Assembly (NCBI GenBank): GCA_005880855.1 | Contig: VBGM01000160.1 | Location: forward strand, 1-52,530 | Reading direction: 5' to 3' | Source of the DNA: Chloroflexota bacterium | GTDB taxonomy: Bacteria; Chloroflexota; Dormibacteria; Dormibacterales; Dormibacteraceae | DNA: 52,530 nucleotides | Shown here: in pieces, positions 25,063-33,838 of the stretch | Layout of the letters: every line of letters starts with the position of its first letter | Numbering within the stretch: the stretch's first letter is position 1 | Notes under the pieces: model-generated | What the model saw: the letters and a program-made list of their open reading frames with translations, nothing else | What the model was told of the DNA's origin: nothing | Database searches by the model: none | Position numbers and translations under genes: made by a program

Positions 25063-25341
25063 CGCAGGTGGCAGACCAGGACGCCTGCCGGCGATACGGG
25101 CGGCTCCTGATCGTCAGCCGCCAACTCGCCACTCATTCTCGCGAAGGGAGCAAGCGGGCGTAATTGAGCATCAGTCACCGCATCTGTCTGGGACTCGGCG
25201 CCACGATCGCGGCCGCGATCTTCATGGTGCGCCTAGGATGTCGTGCGGTTGCTGGATGGGTGCGACTCCTCGATTGGTGCCTGAGATCTGCGGCCGAGAA
25301 AAGGCCCTCACAAGTATGCGTCCTGCCGCGGGTTCCAATTC
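25063..25341. other. Divergent intergenic region between soxD and the ornithine-cyclodeaminase-like gene
   Basis: This 279-base gap is the longest gene-free stretch apart from the riboswitch region and must carry the promoters of both the minus-strand sox operon and the plus-strand operon starting at 25342. I see no convincing -35/-10 pair, operator palindrome or small gene in it. Short frames exist but carry no recognisable family pattern. Confidence 0.5.
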
Positions 25342-26352
25342 TTGAGTCGCCTGCAGCTGCGATTCATCTCGGGACCGGATGTCGCGAGCCTGGGCTTGAC
25401 GAGGGCCGAGATCTTCGGAGCGGTCACCGATGCCGTCAGAGCGCAAGGCGAAGGGAGCGTCGTCCTCGAGCCGCGCGTGCATCTCAATCCGCGAAAAGAC
25501 GGTCGCGGCCATTTCAACGTCCTGCGCGCCCACCTTGGAACCGAGAACGTATCCGGCATCAAAGTCGTTGGTGACTTCGTCGACAACCACTTGCACGGTC
25601 TCCCGAGCGAGCTCGCGCTCATCACCCTGTACGACGGAGACACGGGCGCGCCGCTCGCCATCGTTGACGGAACCATGATCACCGCGGCCCGCACGGGCGC
25701 AATGACCGCGCTGGGCGCGCAGCACCTGGCGCGTAGAGACAGCAGGATCCTGGGCCACGTCGGCGCCCGCGGCACGGCCTGGTGGAACGTGACGATGCTC
25801 GATGACCTTTTCGACTTTGAGGAAATCCGGGTCACGAGCCTCCGTCCAGATTCGCGGGAGGAGTTCGCGCGGCGCCTCAGCAAGGAGTTGGGTAAGCCTG
25901 TGCGTGCGACGGTCACGCCCGAAGAGGCGCTCGAAGGGGCCGATATCATGGTTGAGGCTTCGAGGCTCACGGCTCCCGCCGTTCTTCTCCGCACCTCATG
26001 GGTCGCCTTGGGAACCCTGGTGATTCCCTATGGGACGATCAGTGCAGTCGAGCTCTCGCTGACCGACGTGATGGACAAAGTGGTCGTAGACGACTGGGGA
26101 CAGGCGACCGTGGGCCCATTCGGAGCACTGCGCGCGCACGTCGACCAGGGCCTTCTGACCCGAGAGCGAATTCACGCCGAGCTGGGTGAGATCGTGGCCG
26201 GCAAACGGCCGGGTCGCGAGCGCGCCGACGAGCGAATCCTCTTCTGGCATCGAGGGCTCGCCACCACCGACGTCGCGGTCGCACATCTCGTCTGGCGGCG
26301 CGCTGAGGCGATTGGAGCCGGCACCGTTCTTACGTATCGCGACGAGCTGTGA
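25342..26352 (+). CDS. Ornithine cyclodeaminase/mu-crystallin family protein
   Basis: A 336-residue protein read from TTG 25342 (MSRLQLRFISGPDVASLGL); the start is weakly supported as no clear ribosome site precedes it. The family blocks are VSGIKVVGDF with the Lys expected near the substrate, LYDGDTGAPLAIVDGTMITAARTGAMTALGAQHLARRD, and the following Rossmann segment. That segment reads ILGHVGARGTAWWNV, so the usual G-x-G-x-Q-A motif is altered. Members convert ornithine to proline, reduce ketimines or dehydrogenate amino acids. The next gene, a HAL-like lyase, starts inside its stop codon (GTGA), so the two act together. Substrate unknown. Confidence 0.82.
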   Translation: MSRLQLRFISGPDVASLGLTRAEIFGAVTDAVRAQGEGSVVLEPRVHLNPRKDGRGHFNVLRAHLGTENVSGIKVVGDFVDNHLHGLPSELALITLYDGDTGAPLAIVDGTMITAARTGAMTALGAQHLARRDSRILGHVGARGTAWWNVTMLDDLFDFEEIRVTSLRPDSREEFARRLSKELGKPVRATVTPEEALEGADIMVEASRLTAPAVLLRTSWVALGTLVIPYGTISAVELSLTDVMDKVVVDDWGQATVGPFGALRAHVDQGLLTRERIHAELGEIVAGKRPGRERADERILFWHRGLATTDVAVAHLVWRRAEAIGAGTVLTYRDEL

Positions 26353-27839
26353 CCATGGAACCACTCGTCATCCGCACGGCTGACGACCTTGATCTGGAAG
26401 CTGTGGAACAGGTCGCGCTCAGCGGCCGTCGACTGGCGCCCATCGATTCCGCGTTGCTGGAAAAGGTCGACGTCATTCACCGCCGCCTCCTCGCGCGCTT
26501 GGGGAGCCAGCCCGTTTATGGCGTCAACACCGGCACCGGATACCTCCAGGACATCAGGCTGAGCGAGTCGGAGCAACAGGGCCACCAGAGGAATCTGCTG
26601 CTGGCTCGGGCGGTCGGCGGCGAACCGTATCTCGACCGCGGCGAGGCACGCGCCTTGTTCACGGCACGCCTGGCGGGCTTCCTGCGCGGCCATGCAGGCG
26701 TGACCCCTCAGCTCTGCACGTTCCTCGTCGACCGCCTAAACGACGATTTCGTCCCCGCCATCCCGCGCACCATGATCGGCTGCGCCGGGGAGGTCATCCC
26801 GCTGTCGCATGCATTTCAGACTTTCATCGGAGTGGGGTCCGTGATATCGGAGAGCGGCGCGACGCAGGATGCGGCGCTCGCATTGGCACAGCGCCAGGTC
26901 GCTCCGTACCAGATTGCCGCGAAGGAAGGCATCGCCCTGCTCGCAGGCGCACCGGGGACGTTGGGGCTGGCCATCGTTCGGCGTCGCGAGTCGAAAATCC
27001 TCGCCCGCCAGCTCCTGGTGGTCTGGGCCTGCGCCGTCGACGCATTGCACGCCCCGCCGTCGGCGTACAGCTCGGCTGTCGGTCAGCTTGCGAACGACCC
27101 GCTGATGGGGCAGGTTCTGCGGGACCTTCGCATTCTCGTGGCCGGCTCCCGACAGGATTCTGAGCGCGTCCAGGCGCCTGTCTCATTCCGTGTCGTTCCG
27201 CAGGTGCTGACCCATGTTGAGCGAAGTGTCGGGCGGCTCGAGGAGGACGTCCGGCGGGCGCTCGGCGCATCCGATGACTCGCCGGCCTTTGTCGGCGATG
27301 AGTTCGTCACGAGCGGCAACTTCCACGCCATCGGGCTGGCCGCTGCGATGGACGCGACCTCGTTGGCCTTCATCCAGGGGGCCGAGCTGGCCACGCAACA
27401 CATCCATCGGCTCCTGGATCACCGCTTCTCCGGCTTGCCCGACCAGCTGACGACACGGCCCGGTCCGCAGACGGGCCTGACCGTGGTCCACAAGCGCGCA
27501 GTCGGGGCAGCGGGCGAGCTGCGGCGCCTGGCCATCCCCGCATCGGTCGGCCTGGTCGACACGTCCTTGGGACAGGAGGATGCGATGACATTCGCGTTCG
27601 AGGCGGCCGAGAGGCTGCGCCGCGTTCATGTCCTCGTGCGGGATGTCATGGCTTGCGAGCTGCTGACCGCTTACCAGGCGTTGTCTCTAGGCGCAGGACC
27701 CGCTGCGGGCCTCGCGGAACACTTCGACATTCTCAGAAAAGTTGTCCCCCCGATCGAGGTCGACCGGCCGTTGGGCGGCGATATCGCGTCACTGATCGGC
27801 TTGCTGAATCGGGGCGCTTTTTCGAATGTCAGAAGTTAA
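26349..27839 (+). CDS. HAL/PAL-superfamily lyase lacking the MIO triad (Cys-Ala-Gly variant)
   Basis: A 496-residue aromatic amino acid lyase homologue; the GTG overlaps the preceding stop, with ATG 26355 as alternative. Family blocks are YGVNTGTGYLQDIRLS (Tyr57), the MIO-loop region, and SGNFHAIGLAAAMDA. The loop reads MIGCAGEVIPLSH where histidine ammonia-lyases have GASGDLAPLAH, so the Ala-Ser-Gly that cyclises into MIO is Cys145-Ala146-Gly147, and the essential Ser is gone. The QDPYS-type Tyr is also absent (QAPVS, 275-279). MIO-independent lyases of this fold are known, for example ergothionase, which expels trimethylamine. It overlaps the next SDR gene by 14 bases. Substrate unknown. 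Confidence 0.88.
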   Translation: MTMEPLVIRTADDLDLEAVEQVALSGRRLAPIDSALLEKVDVIHRRLLARLGSQPVYGVNTGTGYLQDIRLSESEQQGHQRNLLLARAVGGEPYLDRGEARALFTARLAGFLRGHAGVTPQLCTFLVDRLNDDFVPAIPRTMIGCAGEVIPLSHAFQTFIGVGSVISESGATQDAALALAQRQVAPYQIAAKEGIALLAGAPGTLGLAIVRRRESKILARQLLVVWACAVDALHAPPSAYSSAVGQLANDPLMGQVLRDLRILVAGSRQDSERVQAPVSFRVVPQVLTHVERSVGRLEEDVRRALGASDDSPAFVGDEFVTSGNFHAIGLAAAMDATSLAFIQGAELATQHIHRLLDHRFSGLPDQLTTRPGPQTGLTVVHKRAVGAAGELRRLAIPASVGLVDTSLGQEDAMTFAFEAAERLRRVHVLVRDVMACELLTAYQALSLGAGPAAGLAEHFDILRKVVPPIEVDRPLGGDIASLIGLLNRGAFSNVRS

Positions 27840-28596
27840 GGGCAAGCACGTGCTGGTTACCGGGGCCGCTTCGGGGATCGGCGCTGGAATCTGCAGGCTG
27901 CTGGTGGGTGCCGGCTGGAGCATCGCCGGCCTCGATCGTCAGGCGGACGCGCTCGACAAGCAGATGCACCGGCTCCGCGACGAAGGCCACACCGCAGTGA
28001 CGGTGCGGGCCGATGTTACTTCCTGGGACGAGGTGGAGGAAGCGACCGCGACGGCGGTGCAGGAGCTGGGCGGAGGGCTGGATGCAGCAGTCAACGTGGC
28101 CGGGATCGGCGGCTTCACCGGAGATGTCGTGGCCACTTCGCTCGAGGCGTGGACGGCGATCGTCGGCGTCGACCTGACGGGGGTCTTCTTGGTGAGCCGG
28201 GCCACCATTCCTTTCATCCGCAGGGCCGGCGGCGGCGCAATCGTCAACGTGAGCTCGCAATACGGCCTCGTAGGAGGCGCCGGGTTTCCGGCCTACGCGG
28301 CGGCCAAGGCCGGAGTGATCGGGCTGACGCGAGCGATGGCGGTCGACCATGCTCCCGATGGCATCCGCGTCAACTGCGTTTGCCCCGGTCCCATCGAGAC
28401 TCCGATGCTATCGGCGGACTCGGCTGAGACCGACCTGGCCAGGCGCGAGCGGGAGCGCGTTCGGAACCGGCTGCTCCTCGGGCGTATCGGCCAACCCGAG
28501 GATGTGGCCGCGCTGGTCGCGTTCCTCCTGAGCGACCAGGCGAAGAACATGACAGGCAGCGTCATCGCCACCGATGGAGGCTGGACCGCGGGCTGA
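27826..28596 (+). CDS. Short-chain dehydrogenase/reductase (SDR)
   Basis: A 256-residue classical SDR starting MSEVKGKHVLVTGAASGIG. It has the cofactor motif TGAASGIG, NVAG in place of NNAG, the catalytic Ser in VNVSSQYG, the YAAAK Tyr/Lys pair, the PGPIETPM loop and the C-terminal GSVIATDGGW. It is the last gene of the three-gene operon with the cyclodeaminase-like protein and the HAL-like lyase, and probably oxidises or reduces a product of those enzymes. Eight bases beyond its stop lies the end of the convergent hydantoinase gene. Confidence 0.93.
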   Translation: MSEVKGKHVLVTGAASGIGAGICRLLVGAGWSIAGLDRQADALDKQMHRLRDEGHTAVTVRADVTSWDEVEEATATAVQELGGGLDAAVNVAGIGGFTGDVVATSLEAWTAIVGVDLTGVFLVSRATIPFIRRAGGGAIVNVSSQYGLVGGAGFPAYAAAKAGVIGLTRAMAVDHAPDGIRVNCVCPGPIETPMLSADSAETDLARRERERVRNRLLLGRIGQPEDVAALVAFLLSDQAKNMTGSVIATDGGWTAG

Positions 28597-28604
28597 GCCG
28601 GCAG

Positions 28605-29936
28605 TCAGGCCGCAGGGATCAGGCATCGGCCCGACAAGCTCGATCCGACCAGCTCTCCGTCGTCGACGACCAACCGGCCGCGCAGAAACACATAGCGTAT
28701 GGAGCCCTGGAGGGTCATACCGGAATATGGGCTGGCGCCGATGCCATCGTGCAAAGCGGACGCCTTCACCTCCCATCGCGGCCGTGGATCCCATACGACC
28801 AGGTCGGCGTCGGACCCCGCCAGGATCGCGCCCTTGCGCGGATACAGGCCGAAGACCTGCGCGGGCCTGGTCGCGCTCAGCTGGGCAATGCGTCGGATCG
28901 AAAGTCCGCGACGCATCCCTTCGGACAGCAACAGCGGGAGCCGCAGCTCGATTCCGGCGAAACCGTAAGGCAGGCCCGTGAAGTCATTTGTAAGCGGCGG
29001 TTGATACCTCATCTGCGAGTGATCGGATGCGATGGTGTCGACGGTGCCGTCGGCCACGGCCGACCACAGCGCCTCGACGTTCTCACGCGAGCGCAGCGGT
29101 GGCGCTACCAGGAAGCGCGACGCCCGCCGCCCCCGATATAGGCTCGCGTCGAGCAGCAGGTGATGGATGCAAACCTCTGAGTACGCCATCTGACCGTTTG
29201 CTCGCGCCGCGCGCACACGCTCGATGCCACCGGCGGTGGTCATGTGGGTGAGGTAAACGGGCGCATGCGCAAGATGTGCGATGGCAAGCGTCCTGCCGAT
29301 GGCTTCGTCCTCGACGTCGGGGGGGCGGGAGTAGGCGAAATAGGCGGGCCCCTTCCGGCGGCGCGCAAGATGATCAGCGACCAGCGCCGCGATGACACCT
29401 CCGTTCTCGCAGTGGACCTTCACCAGAAAGCCGTGTCTTACAGACGCGTGCAGGACCTCGTACAGGCATCCATCCGTAGCCATGAGGCCCTGCTCGGGGA
29501 ATGCCAGAAACAGCTTGATCGCGCGCACTCCCAATCGCTTGAGGTGCTCGAGGTCTGCGGTGCTGATACGACCGGGCTCGCCGATGATGGCGTGCAGGTC
29601 GACATCGATCACGGCGCGACCCTCCACCTCGCGGCGGCCTCTGATCAATGCATTCGGCGCAGATTCACCGGGTCTCGGGTTGGTGAAACAGAGGGCGGTG
29701 GTGGTGCCGCCGAACGCCGCCGATCTTGTGCCCGAGGCGACGTCGCCGAGGAGGTGCGTGTGCGAGTCGATGCCTCCTGGCAGCACATAACAGCCTCTTG
29801 CGTCGATTACCTCGCCATCACGTGAACCTCGCGGGTCGAAGCCGGCCACCCGTTCGCCCGACACCTCGATGTCCGTCCTGCGCACGCCGCCCGGAGTCAC
29901 CACCCGCCCGCCGCGAATGATCAGTCGGCCGCTCAA
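28605..29936 (-). CDS. Dihydropyrimidinase/hydantoinase-type cyclic amidohydrolase
   Basis: A 443-residue amidohydrolase-superfamily enzyme. TTG 29936 is chosen: it overlaps the ABC ATPase stop as TTGA, has GGGGAGG 6 bases upstream, and is followed at once by the family N-terminus (GRLIIRGGRVVTPGG). Metal ligands are visible: DSHTHL (two His), the Lys of AIKLFLAF that is carbamylated in the family, KVHCENG, YLTHMTTAG and ASDHSQM (Asp). It hydrolyses a cyclic amide such as a hydantoin or dihydropyrimidine to an N-carbamoyl acid. It is the last gene of the second peptide-type transporter operon, so the imported compound or its product is probably its substrate. Confidence 0.92.
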   Translation of the reverse strand: MSGRLIIRGGRVVTPGGVRRTDIEVSGERVAGFDPRGSRDGEVIDARGCYVLPGGIDSHTHLLGDVASGTRSAAFGGTTTALCFTNPRPGESAPNALIRGRREVEGRAVIDVDLHAIIGEPGRISTADLEHLKRLGVRAIKLFLAFPEQGLMATDGCLYEVLHASVRHGFLVKVHCENGGVIAALVADHLARRRKGPAYFAYSRPPDVEDEAIGRTLAIAHLAHAPVYLTHMTTAGGIERVRAARANGQMAYSEVCIHHLLLDASLYRGRRASRFLVAPPLRSRENVEALWSAVADGTVDTIASDHSQMRYQPPLTNDFTGLPYGFAGIELRLPLLLSEGMRRGLSIRRIAQLSATRPAQVFGLYPRKGAILAGSDADLVVWDPRPRWEVKASALHDGIGASPYSGMTLQGSIRYVFLRGRLVVDDGELVGSSLSGRCLIPAA

Positions 29937-31975
29937 AGAGCCTCCCCGGTCGCGACCTCCCTGGGCTCGGACTGAAGCCGCCGAAGCTCTTCCAGCGGTA
30001 TGTGGCATGACATCTGGTGGCCCGCCTCGACCTCGACGAGAGGCGGCTCGACCTCTTCGCAGATCTTCCCGAGGAAGCGATGGCAGCGGGTGTGAAAGAC
30101 ACAGCCCGTCGGCGGCGCGGCGGCGCTCGGGATCTCGCCGGCGAGCTTGATCCGGTCGCGGCCGCCTCCGTCGATCGTCGGCACCGCGGAGAGCAGCGCC
30201 TCGGTATAAGGGTGATGCGGCGCGCCGAAGACCACCTCGGCCGGCCCCACCTCCATCAACCGGCCGAGGTAGAGCACCGCGATGCGGTCGGAGATGTAGC
30301 GCACGACGCCGAGGTCGTGCGAGATGAACAGGTAGGCGACCTTTCGCTCAGCCTGCAGCTCGACGAGCAGGTTGAGGATCGCGGCCTGAACCGATACGTC
30401 AAGGGAAGAGGTGGGTTCGTCGCAGATGACCAGGCGCGGCTCGCCGGCGAACGCCCGCGCGATTGCCACGCGCTGCTTCAGGCCACCGGAGAGCTGGTTG
30501 GGCCGGACGTTCAGGTAGCGCTGAGCGAGGCGGACAGCGCCGGTCAGCTCGACCAGCCGCTTGTCGGCGGTCGCCCCGGTGATCCCGGCGAGCTTCTTCA
30601 AGGCGCGCCGCAGGATGCGTCGCACTGAGTGGCGGCGGTTCAACGCCGAGTCGGGATTCTGAAAGACGATCTGCAGGACCCGGACGTCGGTCTGCGTGCG
30701 GTCAAAAAGGCGGGGTGGCAGCACACGGCCATTCAGCTCGACAGTGCCCCGGCTGGGCGAAACGAGCCCGAGCAAGGTCTGCGCGAAGGTCGTCTTGCCG
30801 CTACCCGACTCTCCGACGAGGCCGAGCGTCTCGCCTGGCCAGATGGCCCCCGAGACCCCCGCCAGTGCGGTGATCTGGCGCCCATGCTGGTTGAACCGCT
30901 TGGCGAGGTCGTCGACCTTGAGCAGCGGCGTCACCGCGCGGTCGACGATCAGTGGCTTTCCAAGCTCGGACGACATCACCCTTGGTAGGTCCTGCGCCTT
31001 TTCGTGAAAGTGGCAGCGGCTGCCGTGGTCCTTGGTAACCCAATGCATCGGCGGCTCTTCGGTTCGGCAGATTTCCTGAGCGAGCGCGCACCGGTCGGCG
31101 AAGACGCATGGGGGCAGCTGCTCCTCGATCGAGGCCATGAAGCCGGGGATCGTGTCCAGTCGCCCGCGGTCCTTACGCACACCCCCACGCGGAACACAGC
31201 GGAGGAGGCCGACGGTATAGGGATGGCGCGGCTCGTTGAGTACGGCTTGGACCGGGCCCTCCTCGACGAGGCGGCCGGCGTATAGGACGCCCACCCTTTC
31301 GCACATCTTCGCGATCACCCCGAGGTTGTGCGAGATGAACAGCACCGAGCTGTGGAACTCTTGCTGGAGGTGCTGGATCAGGTCGAGCACCTCCGCCTCG
31401 ATGGTCGCGTCAAGGCTCGTGGTCGGCTCGTCGAGAATCAGCAGGGCTGGGTCGCTGGCGAGCGCCATCGCAATCACGACGCGCTGCTGCATGCCGCCAG
31501 ACAGCTGATGCGGGTAGCGCGTCATGACCGATCCGGGGTCGGCGATCTGCACCTTGCCCAAAGCCTGCTGAGCGCGTCGGAGAGCGTCCGCGTGCTGGGC
31601 GCCGCCAATGCGGAATACCTCCGCGACCTGGTCCCCGATGCGGATCGAAGGGTTCAGCGCCTGGCCCGGGTTCTGATAGACCATGGACAGATCTTTGGCG
31701 CGCAGCCGGCGAAGAGCATTACCCTCCAGCCCGACCACCTCACGTCCGGCCACGCGAATCGAGCCCGAGATGACACGCCCGTTGCTCGGTAGGTAACCGA
31801 CCACGGCGAGGGCGGTCGTCGACTTACCGCATCCGGACTCGCCGACAAGTCCGTACGACTCGCCGCGACCGATCGTCAGCGAGATGCCACGCAGGACGGG
31901 GCGATCCTTGCCACGCACGCGGTATGCGACCTTGAGGTCGTCGAGCTGGAGAGCGGGAGCGGCTCCGTCGGTCAT
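29933..31975 (-). CDS. Dipeptide/oligopeptide-type ABC transporter, fused DppD-DppF ATPase
   Basis: A 680-residue double ABC protein from ATG 31975, which overlaps the permease stop as ATGA; a longer open frame to 32065 has no family match. Domain 1: Walker A GESGCGKS (about 45-52), signature LSGGMQQR, Walker B LLILDEP, then the cysteine block [14 protein letters not shown]. Domain 2: Walker A GESGSGKT, signature LSGGLKQR, Walker B LVICDEP, then a second cysteine block ([15 protein letters not shown]). Unlike the ATPase at 5947-7767, both halves keep the peptide-transporter C-terminal extension. It powers the permeases encoded just upstream. Confidence 0.95.
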   Translation of the reverse strand: MTDGAAPALQLDDLKVAYRVRGKDRPVLRGISLTIGRGESYGLVGESGCGKSTTALAVVGYLPSNGRVISGSIRVAGREVVGLEGNALRRLRAKDLSMVYQNPGQALNPSIRIGDQVAEVFRIGGAQHADALRRAQQALGKVQIADPGSVMTRYPHQLSGGMQQRVVIAMALASDPALLILDEPTTSLDATIEAEVLDLIQHLQQEFHSSVLFISHNLGVIAKMCERVGVLYAGRLVEEGPVQAVLNEPRHPYTVGLLRCVPRGGVRKDRGRLDTIPGFMASIEEQLPPCVFADRCALAQEICRTEEPPMHWVTKDHGSRCHFHEKAQDLPRVMSSELGKPLIVDRAVTPLLKVDDLAKRFNQHGRQITALAGVSGAIWPGETLGLVGESGSGKTTFAQTLLGLVSPSRGTVELNGRVLPPRLFDRTQTDVRVLQIVFQNPDSALNRRHSVRRILRRALKKLAGITGATADKRLVELTGAVRLAQRYLNVRPNQLSGGLKQRVAIARAFAGEPRLVICDEPTSSLDVSVQAAILNLLVELQAERKVAYLFISHDLGVVRYISDRIAVLYLGRLMEVGPAEVVFGAPHHPYTEALLSAVPTIDGGGRDRIKLAGEIPSAAAPPTGCVFHTRCHRFLGKICEEVEPPLVEVEAGHQMSCHIPLEELRRLQSEPREVATGEAL

Positions 31976-32841
31976 CGTTCGAGCACTCTCGACAGACCGT
32001 CGGCGACCAGGTTGACGGCCACCACAAGCGAGATGATCGCAAGCCCCGGGAACAGAACCGTCCACGCGTACGTGCCCGCGCCAAGCAAGGTGTAGTTGTC
32101 CGCGATCTGCAGGGCCCAGTCCGGTGAAGGCGGCTGCACGCCGAAACCGAGGAACGTCAACCCGGCGACGGCGAAGATCGCGTATCCGAGGCGAACCGTC
32201 GTCTCGACGATTATCGGCCCCATGACATTCGGCAGGATCTCGACGAACATCACATATGGCGCGCGCTCGCCGCTCAGCTGCGCCGCCGCCACGTAGTCGA
32301 GCTGCCGCTCGGACAGCACCGCCGCCCTCACGGTCCTGGACACGATCGGTGTGAAGACGATGCCGATGACGACGATGAGCGTCACGGTGGAATGCCCGAG
32401 ACCCACCAGGACGGTGACGGCGATGACGATCAGGGGCAGGGCCAGTACGGCGTCGACGATTCGGCTGACCACGTCGTCGACACGGCCCCGGAAGTAGCCC
32501 GTGACCAGGCCGACCGCCGTTCCGCCCGCGATTCCCAGCAGGGTTGCCGCGGGCACGATCAACAGGATGTCCCTCGCCCCCGCGAGCACCCGAGAGAAGA
32601 CGTCGCGGCCGAGCTGGTCCGTGCCGAAGAAGTAGCTGGGGCTCGGCCCCACCAGCTGTGGAAACGACTGGTCGAGCGGGTCGTGCGGTGCGACCCGATA
32701 TCCGAAGATCGCGCAGAAGATCCAGAAGGCGATGATGATCGCCCCGGCCAAGAAGGTCTTGGAGCGGACCAGCTGCCGAAGCGTCTCGCGGCGTGCAACC
32801 TGGGCCGCCTTCAGCTCGATGGCCGGCGCGACCGTGCTCAT
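31972..32841 (-). CDS. ABC transporter permease, DppC type
   Basis: A 289-residue permease (MSTVAPAIELKAAQVARR). After a basic N-terminus and first helix (FLAGAIIIAFWIFCAIFGYR) comes the family motif FGTDQLGRDVFSRVLAGARD, further helices, and the EAA-loop/C-terminal block GLTFLGFGVQPPSPDWALQI typical of DppC/OppC. It overlaps the ATPase start by 4 bases and begins 4 bases after the DppB-type stop. Confidence 0.95.
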   Translation of the reverse strand: MSTVAPAIELKAAQVARRETLRQLVRSKTFLAGAIIIAFWIFCAIFGYRVAPHDPLDQSFPQLVGPSPSYFFGTDQLGRDVFSRVLAGARDILLIVPAATLLGIAGGTAVGLVTGYFRGRVDDVVSRIVDAVLALPLIVIAVTVLVGLGHSTVTLIVVIGIVFTPIVSRTVRAAVLSERQLDYVAAAQLSGERAPYVMFVEILPNVMGPIIVETTVRLGYAIFAVAGLTFLGFGVQPPSPDWALQIADNYTLLGAGTYAWTVLFPGLAIISLVVAVNLVADGLSRVLER

Positions 32842-32845
32842 CGTC

Positions 32846-33799
32846 TCATTCGGCTGCCGCGTAACGGATGCGCGGATTCAGCAGCGAGTAGAGGATGTCG
32901 GCGATCAGCGTTGCGATGAGATACACGAGCCCGATCACGAGCACACCGCTCTGCAGCATGGTGAAGTCCTTGTTGACCGCGGCCGTGTAGATGCGCTGGC
33001 CGATGCCGTTGTAGTTGAACAGCTTCTCGATCACGACAAGGCCACCGATCAGGTAGCCCATCTGCGTCGCTATGACCGCGATGGTCGGCAGCAGCGAGTT
33101 GCGCAGCACGTGGCGGCGGATCACGGTCGCGGTGTCGAGGCCCTTCAGGAAAGCTGTGCGCGTGTAGTCCGACTCCAGCGCATCTATGGTCCCGGTCCGG
33201 GCCATCCTGGCGATGTAGCCGAAGAGGACCAGGACCAGCGCCATGCCCGGCAGCAAGAGGTAGTAGACCTGGGTGAAGAAATCGGCGTCGGCCGGGTAAG
33301 CCGCGGTGACTGGAAGCCAGCTCAACAGCACACCGAAGATGAGGATCAGCACGATGGCCGAGATGAACTCCGGCACGGCCGTGAATGACAGCCCGGTCAG
33401 CGTGATCACGCGGTCCGGCAAGCGACCCCTCCGGAGCGCGGCGAAGACGCCGCCAAAGATGCTGAGGGGCACCACGAGCGCGAACGCCACGGCGGCGAGC
33501 TTCAGCGAGTTGATGAGTGACGGCCCGAGCAGGCTGGCCACTGGAACCTGGTACTCGAGCGACGTGCCGAGGTTGCCATGAATGAACTTCCAGACCCAAT
33601 CGAGGTACTGGACGTAGACCGGGCGATCGACGCCCAGCTCATGGTCGAGCCGCTGGACGTCGGCGGGGCTCGCGAATGGGCCCAGCACGTTGCGGCCGAT
33701 GTCACCTGGCAGCAGCTGCGAGGCGGCGAAGACGAGCACGCTCAGCACGAACAGGGTGGCCAGGGCCAGTCCGAACCGCCTCAGCAGGAAGCGGACCAT
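32846..33799 (-). CDS. ABC transporter permease, DppB type
   Basis: A 317-residue permease from ATG 33799 (MVRFLLRRFGLALATLFVLSVLVF). It shows the DppB features: the first helix right at the N-terminus, ASQLLPGDIGRNVLGPFA, the periplasmic segment with GVDRPVYVQYLDW, the EAA-like loop SDYTRTAFLKGLDTATVIRRH and the C-terminal LFNYNGIGQRIYTAAVNKD block. It pairs with the DppC-type protein. The gap to the binding-protein gene is 39 bases. Confidence 0.95.
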   Translation of the reverse strand: MVRFLLRRFGLALATLFVLSVLVFAASQLLPGDIGRNVLGPFASPADVQRLDHELGVDRPVYVQYLDWVWKFIHGNLGTSLEYQVPVASLLGPSLINSLKLAAVAFALVVPLSIFGGVFAALRRGRLPDRVITLTGLSFTAVPEFISAIVLILIFGVLLSWLPVTAAYPADADFFTQVYYLLLPGMALVLVLFGYIARMARTGTIDALESDYTRTAFLKGLDTATVIRRHVLRNSLLPTIAVIATQMGYLIGGLVVIEKLFNYNGIGQRIYTAAVNKDFTMLQSGVLVIGLVYLIATLIADILYSLLNPRIRYAAAE

Positions 33800-33838
33800 G
33801 ATCGCCCTCCCCTGGTAACGCCGGCTCCTACTGGTGGA

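Noticed and set aside
25063-25341. A small gene in the longest intergenic gap.
   Set aside because: Short frames exist on both strands but none has a convincing start, ribosome site or recognisable family pattern.
29937-30008. Possible N-terminal extension of the hydantoinase to an ATG at 30008.
   Set aside because: The extra 24 residues have no family match and would lie inside the ABC ATPase gene; the TTG at 29936 has a good ribosome site and the family N-terminus directly follows.
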